Positions 44,995-54,000 of a stretch of DNA of 64,000 nt are shown here, piece after piece; positions within the stretch are counted from its first letter, which is position 1; each line of letters starts with the position of its first letter. The notes beneath the pieces were generated by a model, which was not told the origin of the DNA, did not search any database, and saw only the letters and a list, made by a program, of their open reading frames with translations. Position numbers and translations under genes: made by a program. The stretch comes from JACCYQ01 sp036675565. GTDB taxonomy: Bacteria > Bacteroidota > Bacteroidia > Chitinophagales > Chitinophagaceae. The DNA lies in NCBI GenBank assembly GCA_036675565.1, contig JAKFER010000138.1:3761-67760 (forward strand), given 5' to 3'.

Positions 44995-45084
44995 GCAGTT
45001 TCTGTACTTTTTAAACAATTGCATGGCATAGTTTTTACCATTTTAATAACGAATTATTTTATTCACCTATTAAAATATAAAATC

Positions 45085-45387
45085 ATGACTGATAGAAATA
45101 AAAATATCGAAAAAGAAGAATGGAGAAACAGGGAAGACCAGGATCTTCGTAAAGACGTAAACAGGAAAGATCCGGTTGAAAGATCAGGTCGCAATGCAGA
45201 TACAGATGAAAGGGAGAAAAAAGTAGCGAATATTCCTGGAGAAACTCAAGCAGATACTTCCAGTTCTTCATCCAATAATATGACTTCGGGTGGTTTAACC
45301 AATAGTCGTACTAGCAGGGACAGAACAAGAACATCAAATCCTAAAACGTTTATAACAGGAACCGATACGGACGGACAAAGTGTTTAA
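45085..45387 (+). CDS. Small hydrophilic protein, function unknown
   Basis: 100 residues from MTDRNKNIEKEEWRNREDQD; a longer frame starting at 45019 adds an unlikely hydrophobic leader. The protein is rich in Asp, Arg, Glu, Asn and Ser with hardly any hydrophobic residues, so it is probably disordered. No family is recognised; similar stress-related hydrophilic proteins occur in Bacteroidota. It has its own terminator. Confidence 0.6.
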   Translation: MTDRNKNIEKEEWRNREDQDLRKDVNRKDPVERSGRNADTDEREKKVANIPGETQADTSSSSSNNMTSGGLTNSRTSRDRTRTSNPKTFITGTDTDGQSV

Positions 45388-45410
45388 TTCGATACATATT
45401 AAAACGGTTA

Positions 45411-45438
45411 AGGCTGCCTTTCCAGGCAGCTTTTTTTT
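45411..45438 (+). terminator. Intrinsic terminator
   Basis: GCTGCCT (45413-45419) pairs with AGGCAGC (45424-45430), followed by eight T residues. Confidence 0.85.
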
Positions 45439-45462
45439 ATGATTAATATCCAACTTTATAAT

Positions 45463-45490
45463 AAAAAAAGCAGGGCTTACTTGCCCTGCT
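45463..45490 (-). terminator. Intrinsic terminator of the glycine-zipper gene
   Basis: AGCAGGGC pairs with GCCCTGCT over a six-base loop. The A run at 45463-45468 gives the U tract on the minus strand. Confidence 0.8.
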
Positions 45491-45515
45491 ATAGTAATTG
45501 CTTTGACATTTCTAC

Positions 45516-46028
45516 TTAATATCGACCATCTCTTTTATCCATTCCTCTTCCAATTCCGTATCCAACTGCACCACCGGCAACGCCACCGATTACGGCACCA
45601 ACTGCACGATTACGTTTGTTGATCACAGCACCTGCAATAGCTCCGGCACCAGCACCAATGGCCGCACCTTTAGCTGATTTACTCCAACCCTTTTTAGCTT
45701 TTGCTGTGTTGCCTGAAGTTGATCCCATAGAACCACTCTGGTTGGAAGTACTCCTTTTTGCTACAGTACGAGCTGGCGAAGACTTTTTAACTGCATATGA
45801 AACGGGTGCAGCTTCATCGTATGCATATTCATTATACTCACCCAATTCATTCTGGGCTTTCCATGCCTGGTAATCTGCTAAGCCTGCTGTATCCGCAGCC
45901 ATTTTAACTGAATCCTTATATGCATCCAGTTTTGCGTTCATAGCTTCAATTTCTGCCTTATTCCCACATGCTGATAATAAAACTACCAGCACAACGCTTA
46001 AACTTAATATGGATAATAATTTTTTCAT
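45516..46028 (-). CDS. Glycine-zipper (YMGG-like) lipoprotein
   Basis: 170 residues with a lipoprotein signal (LSVVLVVLLSACGNK). A helical stretch (AEIEAMNAKLDAYKDSVKMA) and a Ser/Lys-rich linker lead to the glycine zipper: KGAAIGAGAGAIAGAVINKR (about 119-138) and GAVIGGVAGGAVGYGIGRGM (about 143-162), which inserts in a membrane. Such proteins are outer-membrane or envelope proteins of unclear role. Single gene. Confidence 0.82.
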   Translation of the reverse strand: MKKLLSILSLSVVLVVLLSACGNKAEIEAMNAKLDAYKDSVKMAADTAGLADYQAWKAQNELGEYNEYAYDEAAPVSYAVKKSSPARTVAKRSTSNQSGSMGSTSGNTAKAKKGWSKSAKGAAIGAGAGAIAGAVINKRNRAVGAVIGGVAGGAVGYGIGRGMDKRDGRY

Positions 46029-46145
46029 AACATGATTTTTTCTTGTGAACGAATGCGGTTTTTCTCAGATGCCTGAATTTGTGTAATAGACCGGAATACT
46101 ATGCCAAAGTCAAGTAATGAAAACCTAAAGAATGTAGAAGAAAAC

Positions 46146-46343
46146 GTTAATTGGTTGACTTGTTGAATGGTTGATTTTGATAAACCTATGAATAGTGGAA
46201 TTGGGAATCAGGAATTTGGAATTAGGCTGAATGAAGTTGATGGTAGAATGTTTATTATCAAACTTAAAACCATAAACTTCAAACACTAAATAAAACCAAC
46301 CTATCCTAAACTTCTAAACCATAAACCCTAAACGAAACTCTAA
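46146..46343. repeat. Low-complexity intergenic repeat modules upstream of serC
   Basis: The modules seen at 183-355 recur here in inverted orientation: GTTGAATGGTTGATTTTG at 46162-46179, GGAATT/GAATTGGGAAT units at about 46197-46230, and AAACT/CTAAAC telomere-like units at about 46262-46335. They end directly at the serC -7 box. No gene is present in 46029-46369. Confidence 0.7.
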
Positions 46344-46351
46344 TATCTTTG
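46344..46351 (+). promoter_or_regulatory. -7 box of serC
   Basis: TATCTTTG matches TAnnTTTG, 18 bases before the GTG start. The -33 region consists of repeat-module sequence and holds no TTG at the right spacing. Confidence 0.5.
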
Positions 46352-46369
46352 TACCTGAAAATTTAAACT

Positions 46370-47467
46370 GTGACAGAAACTATCAATCGCCACCTGCATA
46401 ATTTTAATGCAGGGCCTTCCATTTTACCAACCGAAGTTTTTGAGGAAGCTTCCCGTTCCATTATCGATTTTAACAATAGTGGACTATCCATTTTAGAAAT
46501 TGGTCATCGCACACCATTATTTCAACAGGTAATGGATGAAGCCATTGCAACAGCCCGTGCTTTAATGGAGTTGGATGATGACCATGAAGTTTTGTTCCTG
46601 CAAGGAGGTGCCACCACCCAGTTTATGCAGGTTCCCATGAATTTATTGAATGATAATGAAGTGGCTGATTATACCGATACCGGCGTTTGGGCTACAAAGG
46701 CCATTAAAGAAGCACGCTTATTTGGCAATGTGGATATCATTTGCAGCTCGAAAGAATCAAACTATAATTTTTTACCCAAAAACTTCGCTGTTAACCGGGG
46801 TAGTAAATACCTGCATATTACTACTAACAATACAATTTATGGCACGCAATGGCATGACATGAATTTATTTTACCAGGATGGAATACCGCTGGTAGCAGAT
46901 ATGAGCAGTGATTTTTTAAGTCGCGAAATGGATTATAACCGTTTTGACCTGATCTATGCCGGCGCACAAAAAAATGCAGGAGCCGCAGGTGTAACCATCC
47001 TGGTGGTTAATAAAAATATATTGGGTAAAGTAAACAGGCAAATTCCTTCTATTTTAGATTATCGCAATCATATTGAAGCAGGGTCCATGTTAAATACCCC
47101 ACCTGTTTTTGCAGTATTCGTATCCATGCTAACCCTGCGCTGGTTAAAAAATAAAGGTGGATTGAGCGTGGTGGAAAAAGAGAATAATGAAAAATCGGGA
47201 TTATTCTATCAAACGCTGGATGCATACCCGGTTTATAAAGGCAATGTTGCGATTGAGGACCGCAGTAAAATGAATGCTTGCTTTACCATTCCTGATCCAT
47301 CCCTGGAAAAAGAATTTGCGGAGCTATGCAAAAAAGAAGGTATGGTGGGCATTAAAGGACACCGGCTTGCTGGTGGCTTCCGCGTTTCCATGTATAATGC
47401 ACTTCCTTTAGAAAGTGTGCAGGCTATTACCGACCTGATGAAAGATTTTGCAGTAAGGAAGAGCTAA
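46370..47467 (+). CDS. serC: Phosphoserine aminotransferase
   Basis: 365 residues. The start codon is GTG; the protein begins MTETINRHLHNFNAGPSILP, in which NFNAGPS is the SerC N-terminus. LFLQGGATTQFMQVPMNLL (about 77-95) binds PLP phosphate; the PLP lysine is in YAGAQKNAGAAGVTIL (about 195-210). EAGSMLNTPPVFAVFVSMLT and GHRLAGGFRVSMYNALP are also diagnostic. It makes 3-phosphoserine in serine synthesis, and may serve pyridoxine synthesis. serA is not adjacent. Confidence 0.97.
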   Translation: MTETINRHLHNFNAGPSILPTEVFEEASRSIIDFNNSGLSILEIGHRTPLFQQVMDEAIATARALMELDDDHEVLFLQGGATTQFMQVPMNLLNDNEVADYTDTGVWATKAIKEARLFGNVDIICSSKESNYNFLPKNFAVNRGSKYLHITTNNTIYGTQWHDMNLFYQDGIPLVADMSSDFLSREMDYNRFDLIYAGAQKNAGAAGVTILVVNKNILGKVNRQIPSILDYRNHIEAGSMLNTPPVFAVFVSMLTLRWLKNKGGLSVVEKENNEKSGLFYQTLDAYPVYKGNVAIEDRSKMNACFTIPDPSLEKEFAELCKKEGMVGIKGHRLAGGFRVSMYNALPLESVQAITDLMKDFAVRKS

Positions 47468-47613
47468 CAATGTTTAGGGTTTAGAGTTTTTAACTTCTCA
47501 ACAATTCAGTCTATCAAGCTTTCAAAAAAACTTTACCCTACCTGTAACTTCTCCCCACCTGCCCCGTTATACGAATTCATTCGTGTATTAATTAAAACGC
47601 AAAATCAATCGTC

Positions 47614-48318
47614 ATGAACAAATTGATCCTTTTAGCTGTCGCTGGTATGATAGCGATTCCCGCTATGTCCCAGGACAAAAAAACCATTGAAGGAAACGGT
47701 AACATCGTTACCAAAACTCTTCCTGTAAAATCATTCAATTCCTTAAAAGCCAGCGGTGTATTTGAATTACATCTTACCCAGGGCGAAACTGAATCTGTAA
47801 AAGTAGAAGCCGATGAGAACCTGCAATCTTTATTTACAGTAAAAAATGAAGGCAATGGCCTGGTCATTGAAATGGACAAAAAGAAGAATGTGAATCTTAA
47901 ATCAAAAAACAGGTTAAAAGTTTATGTTAGTTTCAAAAACTTACATGCAATGAATCTTAGCACCGTGGGTAATGTTAAGGGCGATAAACTCATGCGATTT
48001 AATGATCTTAAATTACAATGCAACAGTGTGGGCAATATTGATTTAAAGTTAAACGCCAATTCTGTCAACATTAATAATAACAGTGTGGGCAATGTAACTT
48101 TAAGTGGCGAAGTAAAAACTGCAACGGTAAAAAATTCGAGTGTTGGCAACCTTGAAGCAAATGGTTTAGTAGTACAGGAAATGGATATTGAAAATTCAGG
48201 CGTTGGAAATGCGGAAGTTAATGTTGTAAGAGAACTAAAAGTAAAAGACAGCTTCCTCGGAAAAGTAAAGAATAAAGGGAAAGCGCCTTTAAAGAAAATG
48301 AATAATGTAGCCAGCTAA
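47614..48318 (+). CDS. Exported head-GIN domain (DUF2807) protein
   Basis: 234 residues with signal peptide MNKLILLAVAGMIAIPAMSQ. The DUF2807 beta-helix starts at KTLPVKSFNSLKASGVFELH (about 33-52) and repeats with a pattern NNSVGNVTLSG, NSSVGNLEANG, NSGVGNAEVNV (about 140-205). It is probably a periplasmic or surface adhesin-like protein of unknown binding partner. Monocistronic. The spacer at 47468-47540 before it has degenerate GTTTAGGG-type repeats. Confidence 0.85.
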   Translation: MNKLILLAVAGMIAIPAMSQDKKTIEGNGNIVTKTLPVKSFNSLKASGVFELHLTQGETESVKVEADENLQSLFTVKNEGNGLVIEMDKKKNVNLKSKNRLKVYVSFKNLHAMNLSTVGNVKGDKLMRFNDLKLQCNSVGNIDLKLNANSVNINNNSVGNVTLSGEVKTATVKNSSVGNLEANGLVVQEMDIENSGVGNAEVNVVRELKVKDSFLGKVKNKGKAPLKKMNNVAS

Positions 48319-48325
48319 CAATTTC

Positions 48326-48362
48326 AAAAAAGCCCGGCAATTTTTTTTGCCGGGCTTTTTTT
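48326..48362. terminator. Bidirectional terminator
   Basis: AAAAAAGCCCGGCAA pairs with TTGCCGGGCTTTTTT over a T-rich loop. It serves the convergent genes ending at 48318 and 48361; its last bases overlap the end of the latter. Confidence 0.85.
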
Positions 48363-49365
48363 ATTTTTTTTGATCTAAAATGCTCCACTGGCTTTCATCT
48401 GCCACAATAGTATTGACTAATTTCCCAAGGTTTTCGATTTCCATCTCTATTACATCACCCTCCTGCAACCATTGTTCAGGGTAATTGGGATCATTCAATT
48501 TCCCGGTTCCATTTAATTCAAGAAAACATCCTGTACCTACCGTTCCACTGCCTATGATATCCCCAGGATAAAGATCCACACCATAAGATGCTCTTTCAAT
48601 AATCTCGGCAAATGTCCAATCCATATCACCCAGGTTCCCAAGGCTCACGAGTTTGCCATTTACAGAACATTTCATTTCCAGGTTCCAGCTTTTTCCAATA
48701 TGATTTTTCTTAGCGGGAATTTCAAACTCCTCCAATTCTTTTAATGTCACCAGCATAGGACCAACGGCCGTAGCAAAGTCTTTTCCTTTTGCAGGCCCCA
48801 GGTTTAATTTCATTTCTTCCATTTGAAGGCTGCGGGCACTGAAGTCATTCATGATCATTAAACCGCCAATAAAACTATCTGCATGTTCTGCAGGAATGTT
48901 TCGGCCATGCCGGCAAATTACTATTGCCGCTTCAAGTTCAAAATCAAGTTTTTGAAAATGATCAGGCATACAAACTACTGGACCGGGTCCCTGCACACTG
49001 TGGTGATTGGTGAAATAGAAAATGGGATATTCATCAAATTCAGGGATCATGTCTACTTTTCGATTTCTCCGGGCAGCCGCCACATGTTGCCGAAAGGCAT
49101 AACCATCCCTGCAACTTGTAGGGAATGGAATTGGAGAAAGTAAATCCAGTTCATCCAATGGAATACCTTTATCCTTATTGATACGCTCTTCTTCAATCAT
49201 AATCTCGCCGCCACGAATCATGGAAATAGAATCGTCCCAATAATTCAACATCATGCCCATGGTATCGGGCAGGTCAGGGTGGATTAAATTCATGGAATAA
49301 ACAAGTCCGTCAACTACTAATCCCAGCCGATCGTGTCCTTCATTGAGATAACTTACTAATTTCAT
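48361..49365 (-). CDS. Fumarylacetoacetate hydrolase family protein
   Basis: 334 residues. FAH-type core: DFELEAAIVICRHGRNIPAE (about 135-154, Glu metal ligands), MIMNDFSARSLQMEEM (about 164-179) and KGKDFATAVGPMLVTLKELE. GDIIGSGTVGTGCFLELNGT is the substrate-loop region. Members cleave acylpyruvates and similar diketo acids, in aromatic amino-acid breakdown or related pathways. No tyrosine-pathway gene is near, so the substrate is open. Cytoplasmic. Confidence 0.9.
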   Translation of the reverse strand: MKLVSYLNEGHDRLGLVVDGLVYSMNLIHPDLPDTMGMMLNYWDDSISMIRGGEIMIEEERINKDKGIPLDELDLLSPIPFPTSCRDGYAFRQHVAAARRNRKVDMIPEFDEYPIFYFTNHHSVQGPGPVVCMPDHFQKLDFELEAAIVICRHGRNIPAEHADSFIGGLMIMNDFSARSLQMEEMKLNLGPAKGKDFATAVGPMLVTLKELEEFEIPAKKNHIGKSWNLEMKCSVNGKLVSLGNLGDMDWTFAEIIERASYGVDLYPGDIIGSGTVGTGCFLELNGTGKLNDPNYPEQWLQEGDVIEMEIENLGKLVNTIVADESQWSILDQKK

Positions 49366-49472
49366 CTTTTAATATTTTTTGCAAGATGTGATTATTTTAA
49401 AGCGCCCAAAGGTAGTTTTTTTATCAGGAAGCCCTGTGGCAATCGATAAATAACAAAACCCTGCACCATGAA

Positions 49473-50300
49473 TTGTATTTACCAAACATGATGACTCACG
49501 GCTATCAACTTCTGAAAGAGCTATGCCTGCTAATGGCCTGTGCTGTTTTTTTCGTTGCTGAAAAAAAAGCGAATTGCCAGGTTTTAACAGTCAAAGACCA
49601 TCGCACATGGTATAAAGGCGCCATTACCAGGGGTGATTCAACCCAAAAAAAATTAGCCATTGTTTTTACCGGTGATGAATTTGCTGATGGAGGAAATCAC
49701 ATCCTGCAAACATTTAAAGACCATCATGTTAAAGCTTCATTCTTTTTTACCGGTCGATTTTACACAAATCCTTCCTTTCGGAAAATAATATACCAATTAA
49801 AAAAAGAAGGACATTACCTGGGCGCTCACTCTGACCAGCATTTATTATACTGCGACTGGACAAACCGGGATAGCCTTTTAGTAAGTAAACCGGAATTTAG
49901 TGCTGACCTGCTGGCTAATTATCAACGTATGGAAAGTTTTGGAATTCGTAAACAGGACGCTCCATTTTTTATTCCGCCCTATGAATGGTATAATGATACC
50001 ATTGCTGCTTGGACCAGCGACCTCGGCCTACAATTAATTAATTTTACCCCCGGCACAATCAGTCATGCTGATTATACAACACCCGCCGATAAAAATTACA
50101 GAACCAGCGAAAAAATATTTGAATCCATTGTAAACTTTGAAAAACAAAATACCAGCGGTTTAAATGGATTTATACTCCTTTTTCATATTGGTACAGATCC
50201 AAAGCGCACGGATAAATTTTATCATCAACTCGGCCACCTGTTGCTGTTTTTAAAAGCGAAAGATTATCAGCCAGTTAGCATTTCTGAATTATTAAAATAA
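49473..50300 (+). CDS. Polysaccharide deacetylase (NodB-like)
   Basis: 275 residues with an N-terminal hydrophobic stretch (LLKELCLLMACAVFFVA) that may be a signal peptide; a start at the second or third Met is also possible. The NodB motif 1 reads FTGDEFADGG where TFDDG is usual, so the second Asp (a metal ligand) is replaced by Glu. HSDQH (motif 2, HSxxH) is intact, and PFFIPPYEWYN and LFHIGT resemble motifs 3 and 5. It would deacetylate a glycan at the envelope. The spacer to 50517 shows nothing. Confidence 0.8.
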   Translation: MYLPNMMTHGYQLLKELCLLMACAVFFVAEKKANCQVLTVKDHRTWYKGAITRGDSTQKKLAIVFTGDEFADGGNHILQTFKDHHVKASFFFTGRFYTNPSFRKIIYQLKKEGHYLGAHSDQHLLYCDWTNRDSLLVSKPEFSADLLANYQRMESFGIRKQDAPFFIPPYEWYNDTIAAWTSDLGLQLINFTPGTISHADYTTPADKNYRTSEKIFESIVNFEKQNTSGLNGFILLFHIGTDPKRTDKFYHQLGHLLLFLKAKDYQPVSISELLK

Positions 50301-50517
50301 AGAATCGTTGTAAATTTATTTAACGTTATTGGCTTTAGCCTGTTAATCCAGTTATTTGTATTTTTGTTATTCAAAATCCATTGGTATCCAATTACCAATC
50401 AACTACAGGTTATTAGTAGCTGTTGATTTTAATATAAATAAAGAGTTAAGGCGTTTTTCTTATTGTCTTGAATATTTCAAGAAAAGGAGTGATTATTGAA
50501 AAATTAAAAAGTTGACC

Positions 50518-51174
50518 ATGAAATTTGATAAGATTCACAATAAAGGACAAGCCCAGTTATTTAAAAACCATTACCTGGAAATGCTGACCAAGACACACCC
50601 ATTGGTTATCTGGGGTATTTATGTTCCGGTGATAGTTGGTATGCTTTATTACAGCATTGTTGTTTTGGAATTTGAAACAGGAAGAATGCTGTTAACTTTT
50701 TTATCCGGTATGATAGCATGGACTTTGTTTGAATACATTATGCATCGTTGGATTTTTCATATGGTAGCTGAAAGTGAAAAGGCGCAGAAGATTGTTTATA
50801 TTATGCATGGCAATCATCACCATTTTCCAAGAGATAAGGAAAGATTATTTATGCCTCCGGTTCCATCTCTTATTTTAGCATCACTGATATTCATTATACA
50901 ATATGCATTGATGGGTTGGAATGTTGCCATGTTTTTCCCCGGTTTTATATTGGGTTACCTGATGTATGGCACCATGCATTATGCTATACATGCCTGGAAC
51001 CCTCCATTCAAATGGATGAAGCCTTTGTGGCGCAATCACCACCTGCATCATTATAAGGATGAAGGAAAAGGATTTGGTGTAAGCACTACTCTTTGGGATC
51101 ATGTGTTTGGCACTATGTTCGATCTGAAAAAAGAAAAAGAAGATAAGGAGAAAGTAAAAGAACTGATGTACTAA
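50518..51174 (+). CDS. Fatty acid hydroxylase family protein
   Basis: 218 residues from ATG; an in-frame TTG six bases upstream is less likely. Four membrane segments and the His clusters HRWIFH, HGNHHHFP, HYAIH and NHHLHHY, then FGVSTTLWDHVFGT, match fatty-acid 2-hydroxylases closely, including the spacing of HxxHH. It probably hydroxylates a ceramide or phospholipid acyl chain. It belongs to the same family as the gene at 30032 but is not a recent duplicate. Monocistronic. Confidence 0.9.
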   Translation: MKFDKIHNKGQAQLFKNHYLEMLTKTHPLVIWGIYVPVIVGMLYYSIVVLEFETGRMLLTFLSGMIAWTLFEYIMHRWIFHMVAESEKAQKIVYIMHGNHHHFPRDKERLFMPPVPSLILASLIFIIQYALMGWNVAMFFPGFILGYLMYGTMHYAIHAWNPPFKWMKPLWRNHHLHHYKDEGKGFGVSTTLWDHVFGTMFDLKKEKEDKEKVKELMY

Positions 51175-51190
51175 GAAATTGATATTATAC

Positions 51191-51222
51191 AAAAACCCCG
51201 GACTTCTTCCGGGGTTTTTTGT
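51191..51222 (+). terminator. Intrinsic terminator
   Basis: AAAAACCCCGGA pairs with TCCGGGGTTTTTT around a five-base loop. It lies 16 bases after the stop at 51174. Confidence 0.85.
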
Positions 51223-51266
51223 GAAGGAGTAATTATTTTTTACTCATTCAACAATTTACATGTCCA

Positions 51267-52829
51267 TTAAATTTTACGTTTATACATAGCCGGTTCTCCT
51301 GCTTTTGGTGTGGAGGCTTTAATAAACTCACGGATATCTTCGTTGCTTGATTCCAGGTCCTGTTTACGCAGGTACATCATATGACCGCTGCGATACCCTT
51401 TCCAGCTCATACGGTCTTTTAATTTTCCACCGGGATCCATTTGCCACATATTATATTTCGCGTTGAAATAATCACAGGCGCCATCATAATACCCCGATTG
51501 AACCATTACATGCAGGTAAGGATTTTGAGCCATTGCCTGTCTTAAGTTTTCTCCAGTATTATCACCCGAACGATCCCATGGTCTTACATTGCCAAACATC
51601 ATGTATTTAAGATCCGTTTTATAATTTAACTCATTACGCAGGTACATGTTAATGGCCGGTGTAAATGAATGTAACCAGGAAGTAAGTTCAGAATTATAAT
51701 CAGGACTGTTACCCGCATCCTGTTTATCAATACCTAAATAACGGGAATCAAGTCGACCAACAGTATATCCTTTATCACGCAATAATTCTTTCCAGAAATA
51801 AGAAACAGGTACATCCAGGTTATGCTGCAGAAACACTTTGGAAGAAAGTCCCGAGTAACGCGCCATTTTATCAGCGATTATTTTTTTCTGATCATCTCCC
51901 AGTGAACTGCCTTTACTCATGGCCGGTATCAATTCATTCATGGTGAATTCTTCAACTTCAGGAAGCATATCGGTAAGATCTTTATTTTGAAGATCAGCAG
52001 GTAATACCTTATGATCCCATGCTGTAGCTGCAAAATATGGTAATCGCAATGCAGCATCAATCGGACCACCTCTTTCAATGCCTAATTCTGTTGGCGAAAC
52101 CAGGATAACACCATTCAAATACATCCATTGCGCATTTTGCAATTCCAAAGCAAGACCAGATACACGTGTGGTGCCATAACTCTCACCAATAAGGTATTTT
52201 GGTGAGGACCAGCGATTATAACGGGTTACAAATGTGTTGATCCAACCGGCCAGGTATTTTATATCTGCCTGAACACCAAAAAATTTTTCCCCGGGAATAT
52301 CTTTATGCACTTTCCTTGAATAACCTGTATTAACCGGATTGACAAAAACTATATCAGCCACATCCAGAATAGAATAGGGATTATCTTTTAATCCGTATGG
52401 CTGCAGCGGGTATCCTTCATCATCAATATTTAGTAAACGCGGACCTGTGTATGCTATATGCATCCATACGGAAGCAGAACCAGGACCGCCATTAAATGAA
52501 ATTACAAGCGGCCTTGCACTGCGTTCCTTAATATCGCTGCGTTCATAATAGGTAAAAAATAATCCGGCAATACAAATTCCTTCTTCATCCCAAACCGGGA
52601 GTGTGCCGGTAGTGGCCTTGTAGGAAATTCTTTGTCCTTTGATGGTTGTTGTATGATCAGTTACAACCGTTTGATCAGGATTGAATACAATATTGGATGG
52701 ATTAAACTTATCCTCTTTCGCTGCTGCCGCCGGCTTCTCTTCTTTTGCTGGGGATGCACCCCGTTGTTGTGAAAATAAAGGCAGGCAGTAAATAAGTGTG
52801 ACACAAATAATAGGAACTATTTTTCTCAT
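51267..52829 (-). CDS. S10 family serine carboxypeptidase-like protein
   Basis: 520 residues from MRKIVPIICVTLIYCLPLFS, a signal peptide; ten residues of an upstream in-frame start were left out. The alpha/beta-hydrolase has FNGGPGSASVW (oxyanion loop, about 122-132) and the nucleophile in LIGESYGTTR (about 205-214). ANPYLHVMVQSGYYDGACDY holds the catalytic Asp region and GYRSGHMMYLR the His. An Ala/Lys-rich linker follows the signal. It is an exported carboxypeptidase of Bacteroidota type. Confidence 0.9.
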   Translation of the reverse strand: MRKIVPIICVTLIYCLPLFSQQRGASPAKEEKPAAAAKEDKFNPSNIVFNPDQTVVTDHTTTIKGQRISYKATTGTLPVWDEEGICIAGLFFTYYERSDIKERSARPLVISFNGGPGSASVWMHIAYTGPRLLNIDDEGYPLQPYGLKDNPYSILDVADIVFVNPVNTGYSRKVHKDIPGEKFFGVQADIKYLAGWINTFVTRYNRWSSPKYLIGESYGTTRVSGLALELQNAQWMYLNGVILVSPTELGIERGGPIDAALRLPYFAATAWDHKVLPADLQNKDLTDMLPEVEEFTMNELIPAMSKGSSLGDDQKKIIADKMARYSGLSSKVFLQHNLDVPVSYFWKELLRDKGYTVGRLDSRYLGIDKQDAGNSPDYNSELTSWLHSFTPAINMYLRNELNYKTDLKYMMFGNVRPWDRSGDNTGENLRQAMAQNPYLHVMVQSGYYDGACDYFNAKYNMWQMDPGGKLKDRMSWKGYRSGHMMYLRKQDLESSNEDIREFIKASTPKAGEPAMYKRKI

Positions 52830-53065
52830 GATAGCTTTTATTTTTTTAAATATATGCAATTAAATAAGTGATGCTTTGAAGTTGTAATAAAAAGATTAAC
52901 CATCAAATAAATGTTTCATCAACTACGGTATATGATTAAATCAATAAAAAGATTCGATACCACAATCATTTTGTTGAGTATGAGATTTATCATGGTCATA
53001 ATGTTCAAATTAGATTTGCATTCGGGGGCATGATTTTTAAGCATTCCTGATTATAAATTATCGTT

Positions 53066-53533
53066 ATGGCAGATCAAAGTCAACTCATCCTCCAATCTAT
53101 AGCCTTTAGTCATGGTGGTCACATTCCGCCTTTGTATACCTGCGAAGGAAAAGATATCAATCCGCCTATTGAAATAAGCGGTATACCAGAAGATGCCAAA
53201 TCTTTAGCATTGATAATGGAAGATCCGGATGCACCGAATGGCACTTTTTATCATTGGCTGATGTGGAACATTCCACCACAAAATATGGTCGACGAAAATA
53301 ATTCACCAGGAATTTGCGGCAGAAACAATTTCAATAATAATAATTATGGAGGTCCTTGTCCACCAGATGGTGAACACCGTTATTATTTCAGAATCTTCGC
53401 ACTCGATACAGCATTGGATTTAGCAGAAGGCTCGAGTCATTCAGCATTAGTTAATGCCATGGAAGGACATATCCTGGCATCCGGAGATATTATGGGCTAT
53501 TATAAGAAAAGAGGACAAGCAGGAAATGAATGA
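53066..53533 (+). CDS. YbhB/YbcL family PEBP protein
   Basis: 155 residues. LALIMEDPDAPNGTFYHWLM (about 47-66) and GGPCPPDGEHRYYFRIFALD (about 95-114) are the phosphatidylethanolamine-binding-protein signatures, with DPDAP and GPCPPxGxH forming the anion site. It is a soluble protein with no export signal. In bacteria the role is unclear; the Raf-kinase inhibitor label comes from eukaryotes. It ends where the convergent hypothetical gene begins. Confidence 0.92.
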   Translation: MADQSQLILQSIAFSHGGHIPPLYTCEGKDINPPIEISGIPEDAKSLALIMEDPDAPNGTFYHWLMWNIPPQNMVDENNSPGICGRNNFNNNNYGGPCPPDGEHRYYFRIFALDTALDLAEGSSHSALVNAMEGHILASGDIMGYYKKRGQAGNE

Positions 53534-53854
53534 TTACCATTTATCTGCTTCAGGAATATCATCTCCAGGTTTTTTAAATGCAGCCCGGGTGATTATTTTT
53601 TCTCTTTGTCTTTCAATGATCATTCGTGCAATTATTTCAGCAGCATCAGTACCAGTTTGGTCCTTCAACATCTGGGATAATTTTGTCTCACTAACATCCA
53701 ATCGATATAAAATACTTACCAGTTTATTAAAATCTGTTTGTATAAGATAATCGATCCGATCTGTCAATAACTGAAACCATTCAGCTTCATCTGAAACATG
53801 TGCCAGTGAAAAACTATCACTGAGGGTTAACTGTATTTCATCCTGCACATTCAC
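53534..53854 (-). CDS. Small helical protein, function unknown
   Basis: 106 residues with a GTG start. Helical and charged: EWFQLLTDRIDYLIQTDFNK (about 25-44), then LVSILYRLDVSETKLSQMLK and IIARMIIERQREKIITRAAF. It resembles small conserved Bacteroidota proteins that lie near metabolic genes; no family name is known to me. Cytoplasmic. Its stop abuts the stop of the PEBP gene. Confidence 0.7.
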   Translation of the reverse strand: MNVQDEIQLTLSDSFSLAHVSDEAEWFQLLTDRIDYLIQTDFNKLVSILYRLDVSETKLSQMLKDQTGTDAAEIIARMIIERQREKIITRAAFKKPGDDIPEADKW

Positions 53855-54000
53855 CGTTGAACCATTTTTAAAGCTATAACTAACTTTATAGTTACTACAT
53901 TTGGATTTTATATTCTCAAAATTCTGTTAAAGACTTTACATAAACAAAATTAAATACGAATCACATCGTACATTCATCTTCCAAAACCAAAAAATGCTTC

